A stretch of DNA of 20,963 nucleotides from Candidatus Omnitrophota bacterium (lineage in GTDB: Bacteria; Omnitrophota; Gorgyraeia; Gygaellales; JAHJCI01). The notes under the pieces are model-generated. The model was not told where the DNA came from. It searched no databases and worked only from the letters and a program-made list of their open reading frames with translations. The stretch lies in NCBI GenBank assembly GCA_016783355.1, contig JADHWR010000015.1:1-20963 (forward strand), read 5' to 3'. Numbering within the stretch: position 1 is the first letter of the stretch; each line of letters opens with the position of its first letter. Shown in pieces: positions 7,000 through 14,738 of the stretch. The position numbers and the translations under genes were made by a program.

Positions 7000-7466
7000 T
7001 TAATTACACCCTTCTCTCGAAAGAGCGCAAGCAGGATATCAAACATTCCGATCATTCCCACAAGCTTGCCCTCTTCATCAACTACGGGTATTTGTTCCTG
7101 GCGATGCAACTGCATCAGTCTGTGGGCTTCTTCAATATCTGCGTCTTGCTTTATCGAGACAAAGTTTGTTTGCATCAGGTCATCGACAATACAAAGGGTG
7201 CCCATTTCAGGCGTAATCTCTAAATCAAATAAATCCAGCTCTTCTTTATCCACAAAAGGAATAGTGATTAAAATCTTCTGGCTCGTGGAACGAAATGTCT
7301 CCATAATATTTCTAAAGGAGATTGTGCCAACTAAATTATTGTTCTCCTCAGTAACAGGGACTAAAGGAAAACTATGAAAGCTACGAAAGGATTCAATTAG
7401 TTCAAAGAGTGATGTTGAACGCTTAACCGCAATAACCTTCTGCGTCATAACCTCTAATATCTTCAC
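6996..7466 (-). CDS. Stand-alone CBS-domain-pair protein
   Basis: 156 residues made of two CBS motifs: the first from about residue 1 (MKILEVMTQKVIAVKRSTSL) with LVPVTEENNNLVGTISFRNIM, the second from about 96 (MQTNFVSIKQDADIEEAHRL) with IPVVDEEGKLVGMIGMFDIL. CBS pairs usually bind adenine nucleotides and sense energy or ionic state. The start codon is GTG, fixed by AGGAGG with a 5-nt spacing; the ATGA-type overlaps with the patatin gene before it and the antiporter after it (4 bp each) imply translational coupling. The position suggests it regulates the adjacent antiporter, standing in for the missing cytosolic domain, but that is an inference. Confidence 0.92.
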   Translation of the reverse strand: MKILEVMTQKVIAVKRSTSLFELIESFRSFHSFPLVPVTEENNNLVGTISFRNIMETFRSTSQKILITIPFVDKEELDLFDLEITPEMGTLCIVDDLMQTNFVSIKQDADIEEAHRLMQLHRQEQIPVVDEEGKLVGMIGMFDILLALFREKGVIK

Positions 7467-8395
7467 CTTGGCCTCCTATATTGGAATAATCTCAGTGGCA
7501 ACTTCCAAAAATAACGAAATTTCTTTCTTTTCAATGCTCTTTTTATATTATCTATATTTCGTAATGCGGCAGCTTCACCCTGTTCAATACAATATCTTGC
7601 TTTAGAAAACTGCCACCACCGAACATTATTCAAATCTGGCTGAATTGCCCAATCGCAGGAAGCTAAATTCAATTTATTTATGTAAGAACCTCTTATTTTA
7701 TCTGCTTCTAATATTAAGTCTAAACCAGAATTTAATTCTTCTTTACGACAGTGAAACTCTCCTGCTAAATTTATGGCAATAATAAAATCTGCACCTAAAT
7801 CCTTGATCTCTTTTACAGGCACTAGAGACAAAACACCTCCATCTACCAAAAGCTGGTCATTATTGTCTAAAGGAGCAAAGACGCCGGGCATCGCACAAGA
7901 AGCAGCCACAGCATCGACAATCCTGCCTTTATTGATTGTTACAGACTTGCCGCTTTTTATGTCTGTTGCCACGCAAGTAAAAGGTATCTTCAGATCACGA
8001 AACTGCGTTTCTTTAAAAAGTTCATCGAATGCCTCAAATATCGACTCGGAAGGAATAAGGTATTTTTTTGTAATCTGTAAATTCCATAGATATAAATTCT
8101 TTATCCCATCTAAGAATTTCTTGATTAGAAACTTTGGTTCATCTTTACCTGAGATAGAACCAAAGAAAGATTCTATTCTTTTTAGCGCTGGATGCTCTGT
8201 CAACTTTAGAAGTCTATCCTCCAATTGGGCGTTATCTGGATTCGAAGAAAAGTAAGCCCCGACTACTGCGCCCATGCTTGTGCCGACAACCAAATCAACA
8301 GGAACAGAGGCTGCCCTTAATACCTTAAGCGCTCCAATATGGGCAAAGCCCTTTACTCCGCCGCCACCTAAAGCCAAACCAACTCTAAAAGCCAT
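7463..8395 (-). CDS. Patatin-like phospholipase (RssA/YchK-type)
   Basis: With the ATG at 8395 the product has 310 residues and begins MAFRVGLALGGGGVKGFAH, placing the oxyanion motif GGGGVKG at residues 10-16, the nucleophile motif GTSMG with Ser40 at 38-42, and the catalytic aspartate in LLVDGG at residue 185. All elements of the Ser-Asp dyad are present, so it should be an active lipid acyl hydrolase; substrate unknown. An alternative start 13 codons upstream (8434) would lie inside the DUF502 gene and precede the conserved first strand, so I prefer 8395. No strong Shine-Dalgarno is seen before it, which suggests coupling to the DUF502 stop 1 bp away. No signal peptide, so probably cytoplasmic or membrane-associated. 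Confidence 0.92.
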   Translation of the reverse strand: MAFRVGLALGGGGVKGFAHIGALKVLRAASVPVDLVVGTSMGAVVGAYFSSNPDNAQLEDRLLKLTEHPALKRIESFFGSISGKDEPKFLIKKFLDGIKNLYLWNLQITKKYLIPSESIFEAFDELFKETQFRDLKIPFTCVATDIKSGKSVTINKGRIVDAVAASCAMPGVFAPLDNNDQLLVDGGVLSLVPVKEIKDLGADFIIAINLAGEFHCRKEELNSGLDLILEADKIRGSYINKLNLASCDWAIQPDLNNVRWWQFSKARYCIEQGEAAALRNIDNIKRALKRKKFRYFWKLPLRLFQYRRPR

Positions 8396-8396
8396 T

Positions 8397-8999
8397 TTAT
8401 TTAAACTCAGGATTAAGCAAGCCGCCTGAAACAACCAACTTCATTGCCTCCTCAATGCTCATATCTAAAATTATCACATCTGCCCGAGAGGCAAAGATAA
8501 GAAATCCACTTATTGGATTTGGAGAAAGAGGAACAAAGATATTTAATAAGTCTTTAGCTGTCTTTTCTCTTGCCTCACCAAAGCCTTCATTAGTGATAAA
8601 ACCGATTGTCCAGCTATCTTTAGTGGGATACTGAAGGAGAACAGCCTTTTTGAAACTGAGATGATTTTTCGAAAACAAAAATTCAAAAATTTGCTTCAAT
8701 GAAGGATAAATATATTGCACCAAGGGGAAACGGCTAAAGACCCTCTCAAAGAGGCAATAAAGCCGCCTTCCTAAAAAATGAGAGGTGAGAACTCCGATCA
8801 GAAAAATAATTAACAAAAATAAGATTAGCCCCAGCCCTGGAATGTAAAATCCCAGCCTTTGCTTAAGATAAACATTGATAAATCTTCCTAATATCCCATC
8901 AGCAAAGCTAAAAAGAACCCATAAAATATACAAACTAAAAAATAAAGGAAGGACTACTAAAAGCCCGGCAATAAAATATCGGCGTATATGCTTAATCAT
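8397..8999 (-). CDS. DUF502 family membrane protein
   Basis: 200 residues. The N-terminus (MIKHIRRYFIAGLLVVLPLF) runs into one membrane segment and a second follows at about residues 55-72 (GLILFLLIIFLIGVLTSHFL). The rest is soluble and contains the DUF502 features VQYIYPSLKQIFEFL, GFITNEGFGEA, NIFVPLSPNPISGFLIF and the C-terminal MSIEEAMKLVVSGGLLNP. Function of the family is not established. Its start overlaps the end of the trehalose-synthase-like gene as ATGA and its stop is 1 bp from the patatin start, so it is fixed within one translation unit. Confidence 0.93.
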   Translation of the reverse strand: MIKHIRRYFIAGLLVVLPLFFSLYILWVLFSFADGILGRFINVYLKQRLGFYIPGLGLILFLLIIFLIGVLTSHFLGRRLYCLFERVFSRFPLVQYIYPSLKQIFEFLFSKNHLSFKKAVLLQYPTKDSWTIGFITNEGFGEAREKTAKDLLNIFVPLSPNPISGFLIFASRADVIILDMSIEEAMKLVVSGGLLNPEFK

Positions 9000-10468
9000 T
9001 CTAACTTTAATAGATTTGAGATGAACTTTCCTGCCCAGCGATAGATATTATTTTCTGCTAAAATTTGCTGCATCCTTTCCATACGCTCTCTTTTTTCCTT
9101 AGGGGACAATTCCAGTGCCATATGTAAGGCATCAGCAAACCCTTCGCTATCATAAGGATTAACAAGAATTGCCTCTTTTGCAAAATCGCGTGCTGCACCA
9201 GTAAACTGACTGAGGATAAGCACACCCTTCTTATCCACACTGGCCGCAATAAACTCCTTTGCCACTAAATTCATTCCATCATGCAAAGAGCTAACCAGGC
9301 ATAAATCTGCTGCTCGATATAAAGCAAGATGCGAAGTATAATCAAGTCTGATGTTCTTTACTACTATTGGATACCAAGAGCCTTCGCCATATTTCCAGTT
9401 AATCTCCTCAGCAAGAGCCTGAATATTATCGATAAGAAGTTTGTAAGACTTTATATGGATACGCGAGAGAGCGCCCATTTGTAAAAACACGAATCTTCCA
9501 TGATACTGAGGGTATTTTTCCAAGAATCTTTCAACTGCCTTTAATCTCTCGATTATCCCTTTAGTATAATCAACGCGGTCAATGCCAATAATCAATATTT
9601 CATAAGGGGGGTCGATAGAATCGGATATTCCCTGCATTGCTTTTTCAACCTCGACTGATTTTGCTCCTGTTGATATCCCTTCATAATCAACGCTAATAGG
9701 AAATGGGCGCACTAAGGTTTTATGACCTTGATGAACAACACTCAACTCTTCCCAATCTACTTTTGCCTCAAGCTCAAGCTCAATTGTGGATAAGAAATTA
9801 TGGCAATGATAACGAATATGAAAACCCAAAAGGTCATTTGACAATAAGCCCTCTAAAATCTCTTTCTTTTGCGGGCAAACCCTAAAGACCTCAGGGTTAG
9901 GCCAGGGAATATGCCAAAAAAGAGAAATTACTGCATCCGGCCTTTTTTCTTTTATATATTTCGCCGTCAAAGTAAGATGATAGTCCTGAAGCCAGACAAA
10001 ACTTTTCCCATTTGAGATCTCTTTTAGAATATTTTGCGCAAAACGGCGATTTACAGTTTCATAATAGCCCCAATCAAAGGCATCGAAGAGAGGTTTCTCA
10101 TAAGCAATATGTGCCAATGGCCAAAGTGCACAATTCGCATAGCCATAATAATAACCGTTTACCTCCTCTTTTGTCATCCAGATTCTCTTTAAGGTATAAG
10201 ATGGATTTTCCGGGGGAACACGAATCTTATTGTTCTTATCTACAGTATCTTTATCTGCATCACCACTGCCATAAGCTACCCAAATCCCGCCTGAGGCTTG
10301 CATTACAGGATCCAAGGCAATCGTCAGACCGCTGATTGCCTGTACGCATTTAATCTTTTTGCCTGAATATTCGTGAATATAGGGTTCGCGATTAGAGGCG
10401 ATAATAAAGCGATAATCCCCCATCTTCTCTTTTATTGCCTGCTCCAACATTTCTTTGGTCCAAATCAT
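8996..10468 (-). CDS. otsA: Trehalose-6-phosphate synthase-like glycosyltransferase (GT20)
   Basis: 490 residues with GT20 (OtsA) landmarks in order: IIASNREPYIHEY near the N-terminus (variant of the usual SNRLP), WLQDYHLTL, FWHIPWPNPEVF, GFHIRYHCHNF, RPFPISVDYEG, GIDRVDYTKGI with the phosphate/UDP-binding Arg and Lys, and SSLHDGMNLVAKEFI near the C-terminus. The reaction expected is UDP- or ADP-glucose plus glucose-6-phosphate to trehalose-6-phosphate, in the cytosol. A glucosylglycerol-phosphate synthase role is possible in this superfamily because the N-terminal loop differs. No OtsB phosphatase domain or gene is in the window. The gene starts a run of overlapping reading frames and is preceded by structured repeat copy 2, which runs into its CTCC-rich Shine-Dalgarno (AGGAGGAG). 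Confidence 0.88.
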   Translation of the reverse strand: MIWTKEMLEQAIKEKMGDYRFIIASNREPYIHEYSGKKIKCVQAISGLTIALDPVMQASGGIWVAYGSGDADKDTVDKNNKIRVPPENPSYTLKRIWMTKEEVNGYYYGYANCALWPLAHIAYEKPLFDAFDWGYYETVNRRFAQNILKEISNGKSFVWLQDYHLTLTAKYIKEKRPDAVISLFWHIPWPNPEVFRVCPQKKEILEGLLSNDLLGFHIRYHCHNFLSTIELELEAKVDWEELSVVHQGHKTLVRPFPISVDYEGISTGAKSVEVEKAMQGISDSIDPPYEILIIGIDRVDYTKGIIERLKAVERFLEKYPQYHGRFVFLQMGALSRIHIKSYKLLIDNIQALAEEINWKYGEGSWYPIVVKNIRLDYTSHLALYRAADLCLVSSLHDGMNLVAKEFIAASVDKKGVLILSQFTGAARDFAKEAILVNPYDSEGFADALHMALELSPKEKRERMERMQQILAENNIYRWAGKFISNLLKLE

Positions 10469-10473
10469 TATCT

Positions 10474-10651
10474 CCTCCTCAATGAGTCCGCCAAAGTTCG
10501 TTGGCGGACGAATTGATTCCGACGAGCGCTGTAAAATTATCGAATCTTCTCCGAAGACTTAATCCCGGGAATTTTTCAATGAAAAATTCCACGGGGGAGA
10601 ATTTTACAGCATATTAAGCGAGTCGGAATATTCATTTGACATAGGATGTCT
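10474..10651 (-). repeat. Structured intergenic repeat, copy 2 (with 52-nt insertion)
   Basis: Fills nearly all of the gap between the SpoIID stop (10653) and otsA. Hairpin A: GTCCGCCAA (10486-10494) with TTGGCGGAC (10501-10509). Closing stem: ATTCCGAC (10516-10523) with GTCGGAAT (10622-10629). Hairpin B: GCTGTAAAATT (10528-10538) with AATTTTACAGC (10600-10610). Outside 10545-10596 it matches copy 3 at all but 2 of 126 positions. The extra 52 nt sit in the loop of hairpin B and form two more hairpins: TCTTC/GAAGA (10545-10557), and CCCG plus GGAATTTTTC (10564-10577) with its complement (10581-10595). The element includes the AGGAGG of otsA. Confidence 0.9.
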
Positions 10652-10652
10652 A

Positions 10653-12779
10653 TTAATAAATCTTCTTTATCTGCGTCTCTGGAAAGTAATGCCCCAGAAT
10701 CTCCTGGGCAGACACTCCGCTTTTACTCATCCCTTTTGCCCCTGACTGACACATTCCTACGCCATGACCAAAGCCAGCGCCATAAAAGATAAATTCCTCG
10801 GGAACGCCTCTACTATTATACCTGATATCAACCCTAAAAGCACTACTGCGCAGATTTCCTAATATAGTTCTTATTTTATTTTGACCAGTGACTTTCTTTA
10901 CACCCTCTGTCCCCTCAATTTTAATACTGATTAAATGACCGCTTCTTGCGCGACGTTGGGGAATAATCTTAAGAATCATTCCTACGTCAATATTCTTATT
11001 TCTCAATAACTCCTCTAATTCCTCTCTTTTGTATAATCTTACCCAGCGAAAATTAGCCGGGTTTTCTTCTTCAAGATTAGAGAATACATTTGGTCTTTGC
11101 ATTAACCATTTTTCTAAATCCCACGGCGAAAGAGGAAACTTCAACCTGTCCCACCTCGAAGGTGGGACAGGTTGAAGTGGGACAGGTTTTGAATCTGTAT
11201 CTAACCTCCCTTTCAAATATGGCAAATTTTGAGCACTAAAAATATCATCCTGGGTATGACCGCCGCAATTATTAGAGTAAAATATCTCAATTGGCTCACC
11301 GGCAAATGTAAGGATTAATCCTGCTGTTTCATCTACAGCCTGATTAGTCTGTTGTCTCTCGTAAGCTGCGCCGTTATAGACCTGAGAGCGGGTACTGCTA
11401 AAAAAATCAAAGCCTTCTTTTCTGTTGTATCTGCCTAAATTTTTAACTGCCCGGGTGCGTGCAACAATCGCCTGTGCCTTAAGTGCCGCCTTTGGCCAAC
11501 TGGGGGGCATCTCCGAAGGCAAAACCCCATAAAGGTATTCTTCCAAATTAATAATGTTGATTAACTGCATTGCATCAGATTTTATATCAACCTGAATTTG
11601 GCCACGGTATTGTAGATTTTGTTTCTGTGCCCAAAAGTTTCCTTCGCCGATGAGCAAATCAAAAAAGCTAAAAACAGAATCTTCTCTTTTATTGCTCATC
11701 AGAAAGGAATTATTGAGCAGGAGTTTTGTTGTTTCTCGTATATCTTTTAGATAGACGCATTTGTTTTTTTTATCAAAGACCAAAGAATAAATTTTCTCTT
11801 TATCGCCGGTGAACCCCGTTCGAAATAGCCCCGCCTTAGCATGAGCAGGACGTAAATTACTATTTTTATTTTGTATTTCGAACGGGGTGAATCTGCATTG
11901 ACCGTCATCCTTATTCATAATCTCAAAAGAACTGCCTGATTTAAAATCAACCCGATCAGTAATGCGGCCGACGGCTATCCTTACCAAAGGAGCCGCAGAT
12001 TTATGAGGGCTGGACTTAACCTTTATTAATTTCCGGCGCCTTTGTCTTTCGTTATCTCCTTTTTGTCTTTTAAAAAAATCGTCATTTAGTTTTGTCTTTA
12101 CCTTTTCTAATTCTTCTTTTAGTTTATCTTGCGGGTTTATTGTGTATGCCTTGGCAAAGGCTCTATAACTGGAAACAAAATCATTAATCTGAAAATAAGA
12201 ATGGCCGAGTAAAGAATGAATTTTAGTAATACTTGGCTCAAGTGATTTTAAAGTTTCAAAGACATCTATTGCCTTGGAGAACTCTTCCCGCCTCAAATAT
12301 AAATCCCCTAACCGAAGTAAAGCTAACGTATTGTTGGCATCAACCCTTATTGCTTTCAAATAATTCTTCTCTGCTCTGGCAAAATTACCTAAATCCTCCA
12401 GGCATTGACCCTGGTAGATTAAAAGCTCAGGCTGTGACGGCTTCTTTTTTAAGGCCTCTTGAAGATAAGGTAAAGCCTTCCTCGGTTGATGATGAAGATA
12501 ATATAACTCACCCAAAAGTTTTAAAACAGCAAAGTCTTCCGGTAGATTCTTAAGAATCCTGATTGCTTCTTCATACTCAGCTGAATCTTTATAAAGATAA
12601 GCGAGGTTTAGAGCAGCGGCGAGGTTCTGGGGCTCTTGTATAAGAATCTCTTGATAGAGACGAATTGTTTTCTCGTATTCGCCATTATTATAAGACTGGG
12701 CGGCTTCTTCTAAATGCGCATTTGCCCATGCAGTCCCTGTTAGAAAACTTATGAATAAAAAAAGACATACCCTTCTCAT
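10653..12779 (-). CDS. Secreted TPR + SpoIID/LytB-domain protein
   Basis: 708 residues. A signal peptide (MRRVCLFLFISFLTGTAWAN) is followed by several TPR units to about residue 225 (for example AALNLAYLYKDSAEYEEAIR and TLALLRLGDLYLRREEFSKA), then a basic linker and a SpoIID/LytB domain to the end. Domain hallmarks are NLEEYLYGVLPSEMPPSWP with the catalytic-type glutamate (about residue 416), SNNCGGHT (about 505) and GAGFGHGVGMCQSGAKGM (about 673). SpoIID-type proteins cleave peptidoglycan glycan strands lacking stem peptides; in non-sporulating bacteria the role is usually cell-wall remodelling. The protein contains two palindrome-encoded insertions, at about residues 297-323 and 531-547. 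It is 13 bp downstream of hflC; its RBS is weak. Confidence 0.93.
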   Translation of the reverse strand: MRRVCLFLFISFLTGTAWANAHLEEAAQSYNNGEYEKTIRLYQEILIQEPQNLAAALNLAYLYKDSAEYEEAIRILKNLPEDFAVLKLLGELYYLHHQPRKALPYLQEALKKKPSQPELLIYQGQCLEDLGNFARAEKNYLKAIRVDANNTLALLRLGDLYLRREEFSKAIDVFETLKSLEPSITKIHSLLGHSYFQINDFVSSYRAFAKAYTINPQDKLKEELEKVKTKLNDDFFKRQKGDNERQRRRKLIKVKSSPHKSAAPLVRIAVGRITDRVDFKSGSSFEIMNKDDGQCRFTPFEIQNKNSNLRPAHAKAGLFRTGFTGDKEKIYSLVFDKKNKCVYLKDIRETTKLLLNNSFLMSNKREDSVFSFFDLLIGEGNFWAQKQNLQYRGQIQVDIKSDAMQLINIINLEEYLYGVLPSEMPPSWPKAALKAQAIVARTRAVKNLGRYNRKEGFDFFSSTRSQVYNGAAYERQQTNQAVDETAGLILTFAGEPIEIFYSNNCGGHTQDDIFSAQNLPYLKGRLDTDSKPVPLQPVPPSRWDRLKFPLSPWDLEKWLMQRPNVFSNLEEENPANFRWVRLYKREELEELLRNKNIDVGMILKIIPQRRARSGHLISIKIEGTEGVKKVTGQNKIRTILGNLRSSAFRVDIRYNSRGVPEEFIFYGAGFGHGVGMCQSGAKGMSKSGVSAQEILGHYFPETQIKKIY
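11138..11188. repeat. Palindromic in-frame segment within the SpoIID gene (site 1)
   Basis: A 19-bp perfect inverted repeat with a 3-nt loop (11138-11156 / 11160-11178; core arm AGGTGGGACAGGTTGAAG), followed by a second direct copy of GTGGGACAGGTT (11162-11173 and 11177-11188, 15-bp period, in frame). On the coding strand it reads KPVPLQPVPPSRWDRLK, proline-rich and unlike its surroundings, between the GGHT motif region and the PLSPWDLEKW stretch of the SpoIID domain. Confidence 0.8.
11813..11888. repeat. Palindromic in-frame segment within the SpoIID gene (site 2)
   Basis: Terminal 15-bp perfect inverted repeats ACCCCGTTCGAAATA (11813-11827) and its complement (11874-11888) bracket a 46-bp interior. 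The coding strand reads through in frame as about 26 residues including TPFEIQNKNSNLRPAHAKAG and LFRTGF, inserted between GQCRF and TGDKEKIYSL of the SpoIID domain. Terminal inverted repeats of this size inside a gene suggest a small palindromic mobile element that has been accommodated as protein. Confidence 0.8.
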
Positions 12780-12792
12780 TAAAAAACATAGG

Positions 12793-13740
12793 TTACTTCA
12801 ATTCTTTAAGATATTTATAATAGTCGCTCTCTGTTGTCAGAATAATTGTGCTGTTTCTATCAATGGTTTTACGGTAGGTCTCCATTGTTTTTAAGAAAGA
12901 ATAGAATTCTGGGTCTTTATTATAAGCCCGGGCATAGATGTTAACTGCCTCGGCATCTGCCTTGCCAATAATTCCCTGTGCCTGCCGAAAAGCCTGCGAT
13001 GTAATCTTCTTTAATTCCTTTTGCCTCTCGCCCTCAATCTCTGCAGATTTTCCCTGTCCCTCTGAGCGATAGCGCTCTGCTGCCCGTTTTCTTTCCGCAA
13101 TCATTCGATCGTACACTTTATTACGCACATCCTCCACGTAATTAATGCGTTTAATACGCACATCTAAAAGCTCTATTCCGTATTGAGGCATGTGTTTTTT
13201 TGCTTTCTCAAGGATAAGGCGAGTAAGATCTTCCCGGCCGACGGCGATATGCTCAACTGCCTCTTCTGTAATAATGACATCCTCTCCTTCTTCGTCCTTG
13301 CTTTCAAGAATACGGTTGGTGTCTCTGACAACCTCAACTAATTTATGACTGGTGATTGCATCCCGCGTTGCCGAATTAATAATATCACTCAGCCTCGCAT
13401 ATGCTCCTATTTCATTGGCTACTGACTGCAGGAATTTAAGTGGAGCAGTAATTCGCCAACGCGCAGTTGTGTCTACCCAGATATATTTCTTATCCCTGGT
13501 TGGAACCTGATTAGGCTCGCCATCCCATTCAAGGAGCCGTTTATCAAAAAAGTGAGCCACCTGAATAAAGGGAAGCTTAAAATGCAGCCCTGCTGTGGTT
13601 ATGGGCTTGCCAATCGGTTTTCCAAATTGAGTAATAACCACCTGTTTGGTTTCATCAACGAGATAGGCTGTCCCGCTAATAAAGAAAAGTATGACCAAGA
13701 TTACTAATCCCGAAAAAACCTTTAAAATAGTCTTTTTCAT
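12793..13740 (-). CDS. hflC: HflC, SPFH-domain membrane protein (FtsH modulator)
   Basis: 315 residues. One N-terminal membrane anchor (about residues 5-28, LKVFSGLVILVILFFISGTA) is followed by an SPFH/Band-7 domain (ETKQVVITQFGKPIG, TAGLHFKLPFIQ, KYIWVDTTARWRI) and a charged helical coiled-coil tail (MIAERKRAAERYRSEGQGKS) ending in the HflC-like FYSFLKTMETYRKTI and TTESDYYKYLKEL. With HflK it forms a periplasm-facing cage around the FtsH protease and limits degradation of membrane proteins. The start overlaps the hflK stop by 4 bp (ATGA), so the pair is coupled. Confidence 0.95.
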   Translation of the reverse strand: MKKTILKVFSGLVILVILFFISGTAYLVDETKQVVITQFGKPIGKPITTAGLHFKLPFIQVAHFFDKRLLEWDGEPNQVPTRDKKYIWVDTTARWRITAPLKFLQSVANEIGAYARLSDIINSATRDAITSHKLVEVVRDTNRILESKDEEGEDVIITEEAVEHIAVGREDLTRLILEKAKKHMPQYGIELLDVRIKRINYVEDVRNKVYDRMIAERKRAAERYRSEGQGKSAEIEGERQKELKKITSQAFRQAQGIIGKADAEAVNIYARAYNKDPEFYSFLKTMETYRKTIDRNSTIILTTESDYYKYLKELK

Positions 13741-14729
13741 CTGGATTCCTCCTCACCCAATTTCAATAAAGGTAAAATTGATGACTGCTGCGGGTCAATA
13801 ATATACTTTTTCTTTACCTTTGGTAAAACCTCGCTTAAGGTCTCAAGATAGATACGCTTTTGCGTAATCTCCGGTGCGTTTTTATACTCCTGCCAGGTAA
13901 CTAAAAACCGGCCTGCCTCGCCCTCGGCCCGATTTATCTTCTCCAAAGCATATCCCTCTGCTTCACGAATCGTCTTCTCTGCCTCGCCCCGGGCACGAGG
14001 AACAACCTTGTTATATGCCTCCCAAGCCTGGTTAATCATCTTTTCCTTTTCTTGCTTTGCCTCATTTACCTCATTGAATGCCGGCTTTACCCGGTCAGGA
14101 GGATTCACATCCAATAACCTGACTGTAACGATATGAATTCCCGTAGAATAAGTATCTAAAATCTTCTGCATCTCTAATTGTGCCAAATGGTCTATCTCCT
14201 CTCGCTTGGTGGTCAGCACTTCATCAACCCGATAGTCACCAACCAAACGCCGCATTACGCTTTCTGAAATATCCCGCATATTAACCAGAGGGCTGCGCGT
14301 GGCAAAAAGTAACTTTACCGGGTCTTTTATCTTAAACTGGACAATCCAGCGCATATTCAGAATATTCAAATCTCCTGTAAGCATCAATGACTCATCTAAA
14401 TACTGCCGGGTAGCATATACCCTGCTGCCTCGCCTGACATCTCTTGTGCCAAACTCCTCCTTAAATATTCGCTTAACCTTTATCGGTGTTACCTTCTCGA
14501 TGCCAAAAGGTATCTTGGCATGCAGTCCTGGCGAACTTAAACGCAGATAGCGGCCAAACCTCTGCACAACACCCACTTCATCCGGCCCGATAGAATAAAC
14601 AAAGCCACTAAGGCCAATAATAACTAACAAGGCTATAATAGCCCCTGGCAAAAACCTCTTGTAATCTGCCATCTTTTTCTTTCCGATATCGATAATATCT
14701 TCAGGACGACGAATATTCTCCCAGTCCAT
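13737..14729 (-). CDS. hflK: HflK, SPFH-domain membrane protein (FtsH modulator)
   Basis: 330 residues. A short cytosolic N-terminus (MDWENIRRPEDIIDIGKKKM) precedes one membrane helix at about residues 27-47, then the SPFH domain (IGPDEVGVVQRFGRYLRLS, PGLHAKIPFGIEKVT, LTGDLNILNMRWIVQFKI) and a coiled-coil region with NEAKQEKEKMINQAWEAYNK and RARGEAEKTIREAEGYA, the usual HflK pattern. The glycine-rich N-terminal extension seen in enterobacterial HflK is absent. Expression is probably driven by the promoter at 14875-14903, giving an untranslated leader of about 140 nt that contains structured repeat copy 3; AGGAGG lies at the end of that repeat, about 9 nt before the ATG. hflC follows with an ATGA overlap. 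Confidence 0.95.
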   Translation of the reverse strand: MDWENIRRPEDIIDIGKKKMADYKRFLPGAIIALLVIIGLSGFVYSIGPDEVGVVQRFGRYLRLSSPGLHAKIPFGIEKVTPIKVKRIFKEEFGTRDVRRGSRVYATRQYLDESLMLTGDLNILNMRWIVQFKIKDPVKLLFATRSPLVNMRDISESVMRRLVGDYRVDEVLTTKREEIDHLAQLEMQKILDTYSTGIHIVTVRLLDVNPPDRVKPAFNEVNEAKQEKEKMINQAWEAYNKVVPRARGEAEKTIREAEGYALEKINRAEGEAGRFLVTWQEYKNAPEITQKRIYLETLSEVLPKVKKKYIIDPQQSSILPLLKLGEEESR

Positions 14730-14738
14730 AATTCCTTA

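Noticed and set aside
7773..8255. Long plus-strand frame opposite the patatin gene
   Set aside because: Shadow of a clearly conserved minus-strand gene with intact catalytic motifs.
10474..10651. Rho-independent terminator in the repeat copies
   Set aside because: The strong hairpins are not followed by a U-run on either strand and the element directly abuts a Shine-Dalgarno.
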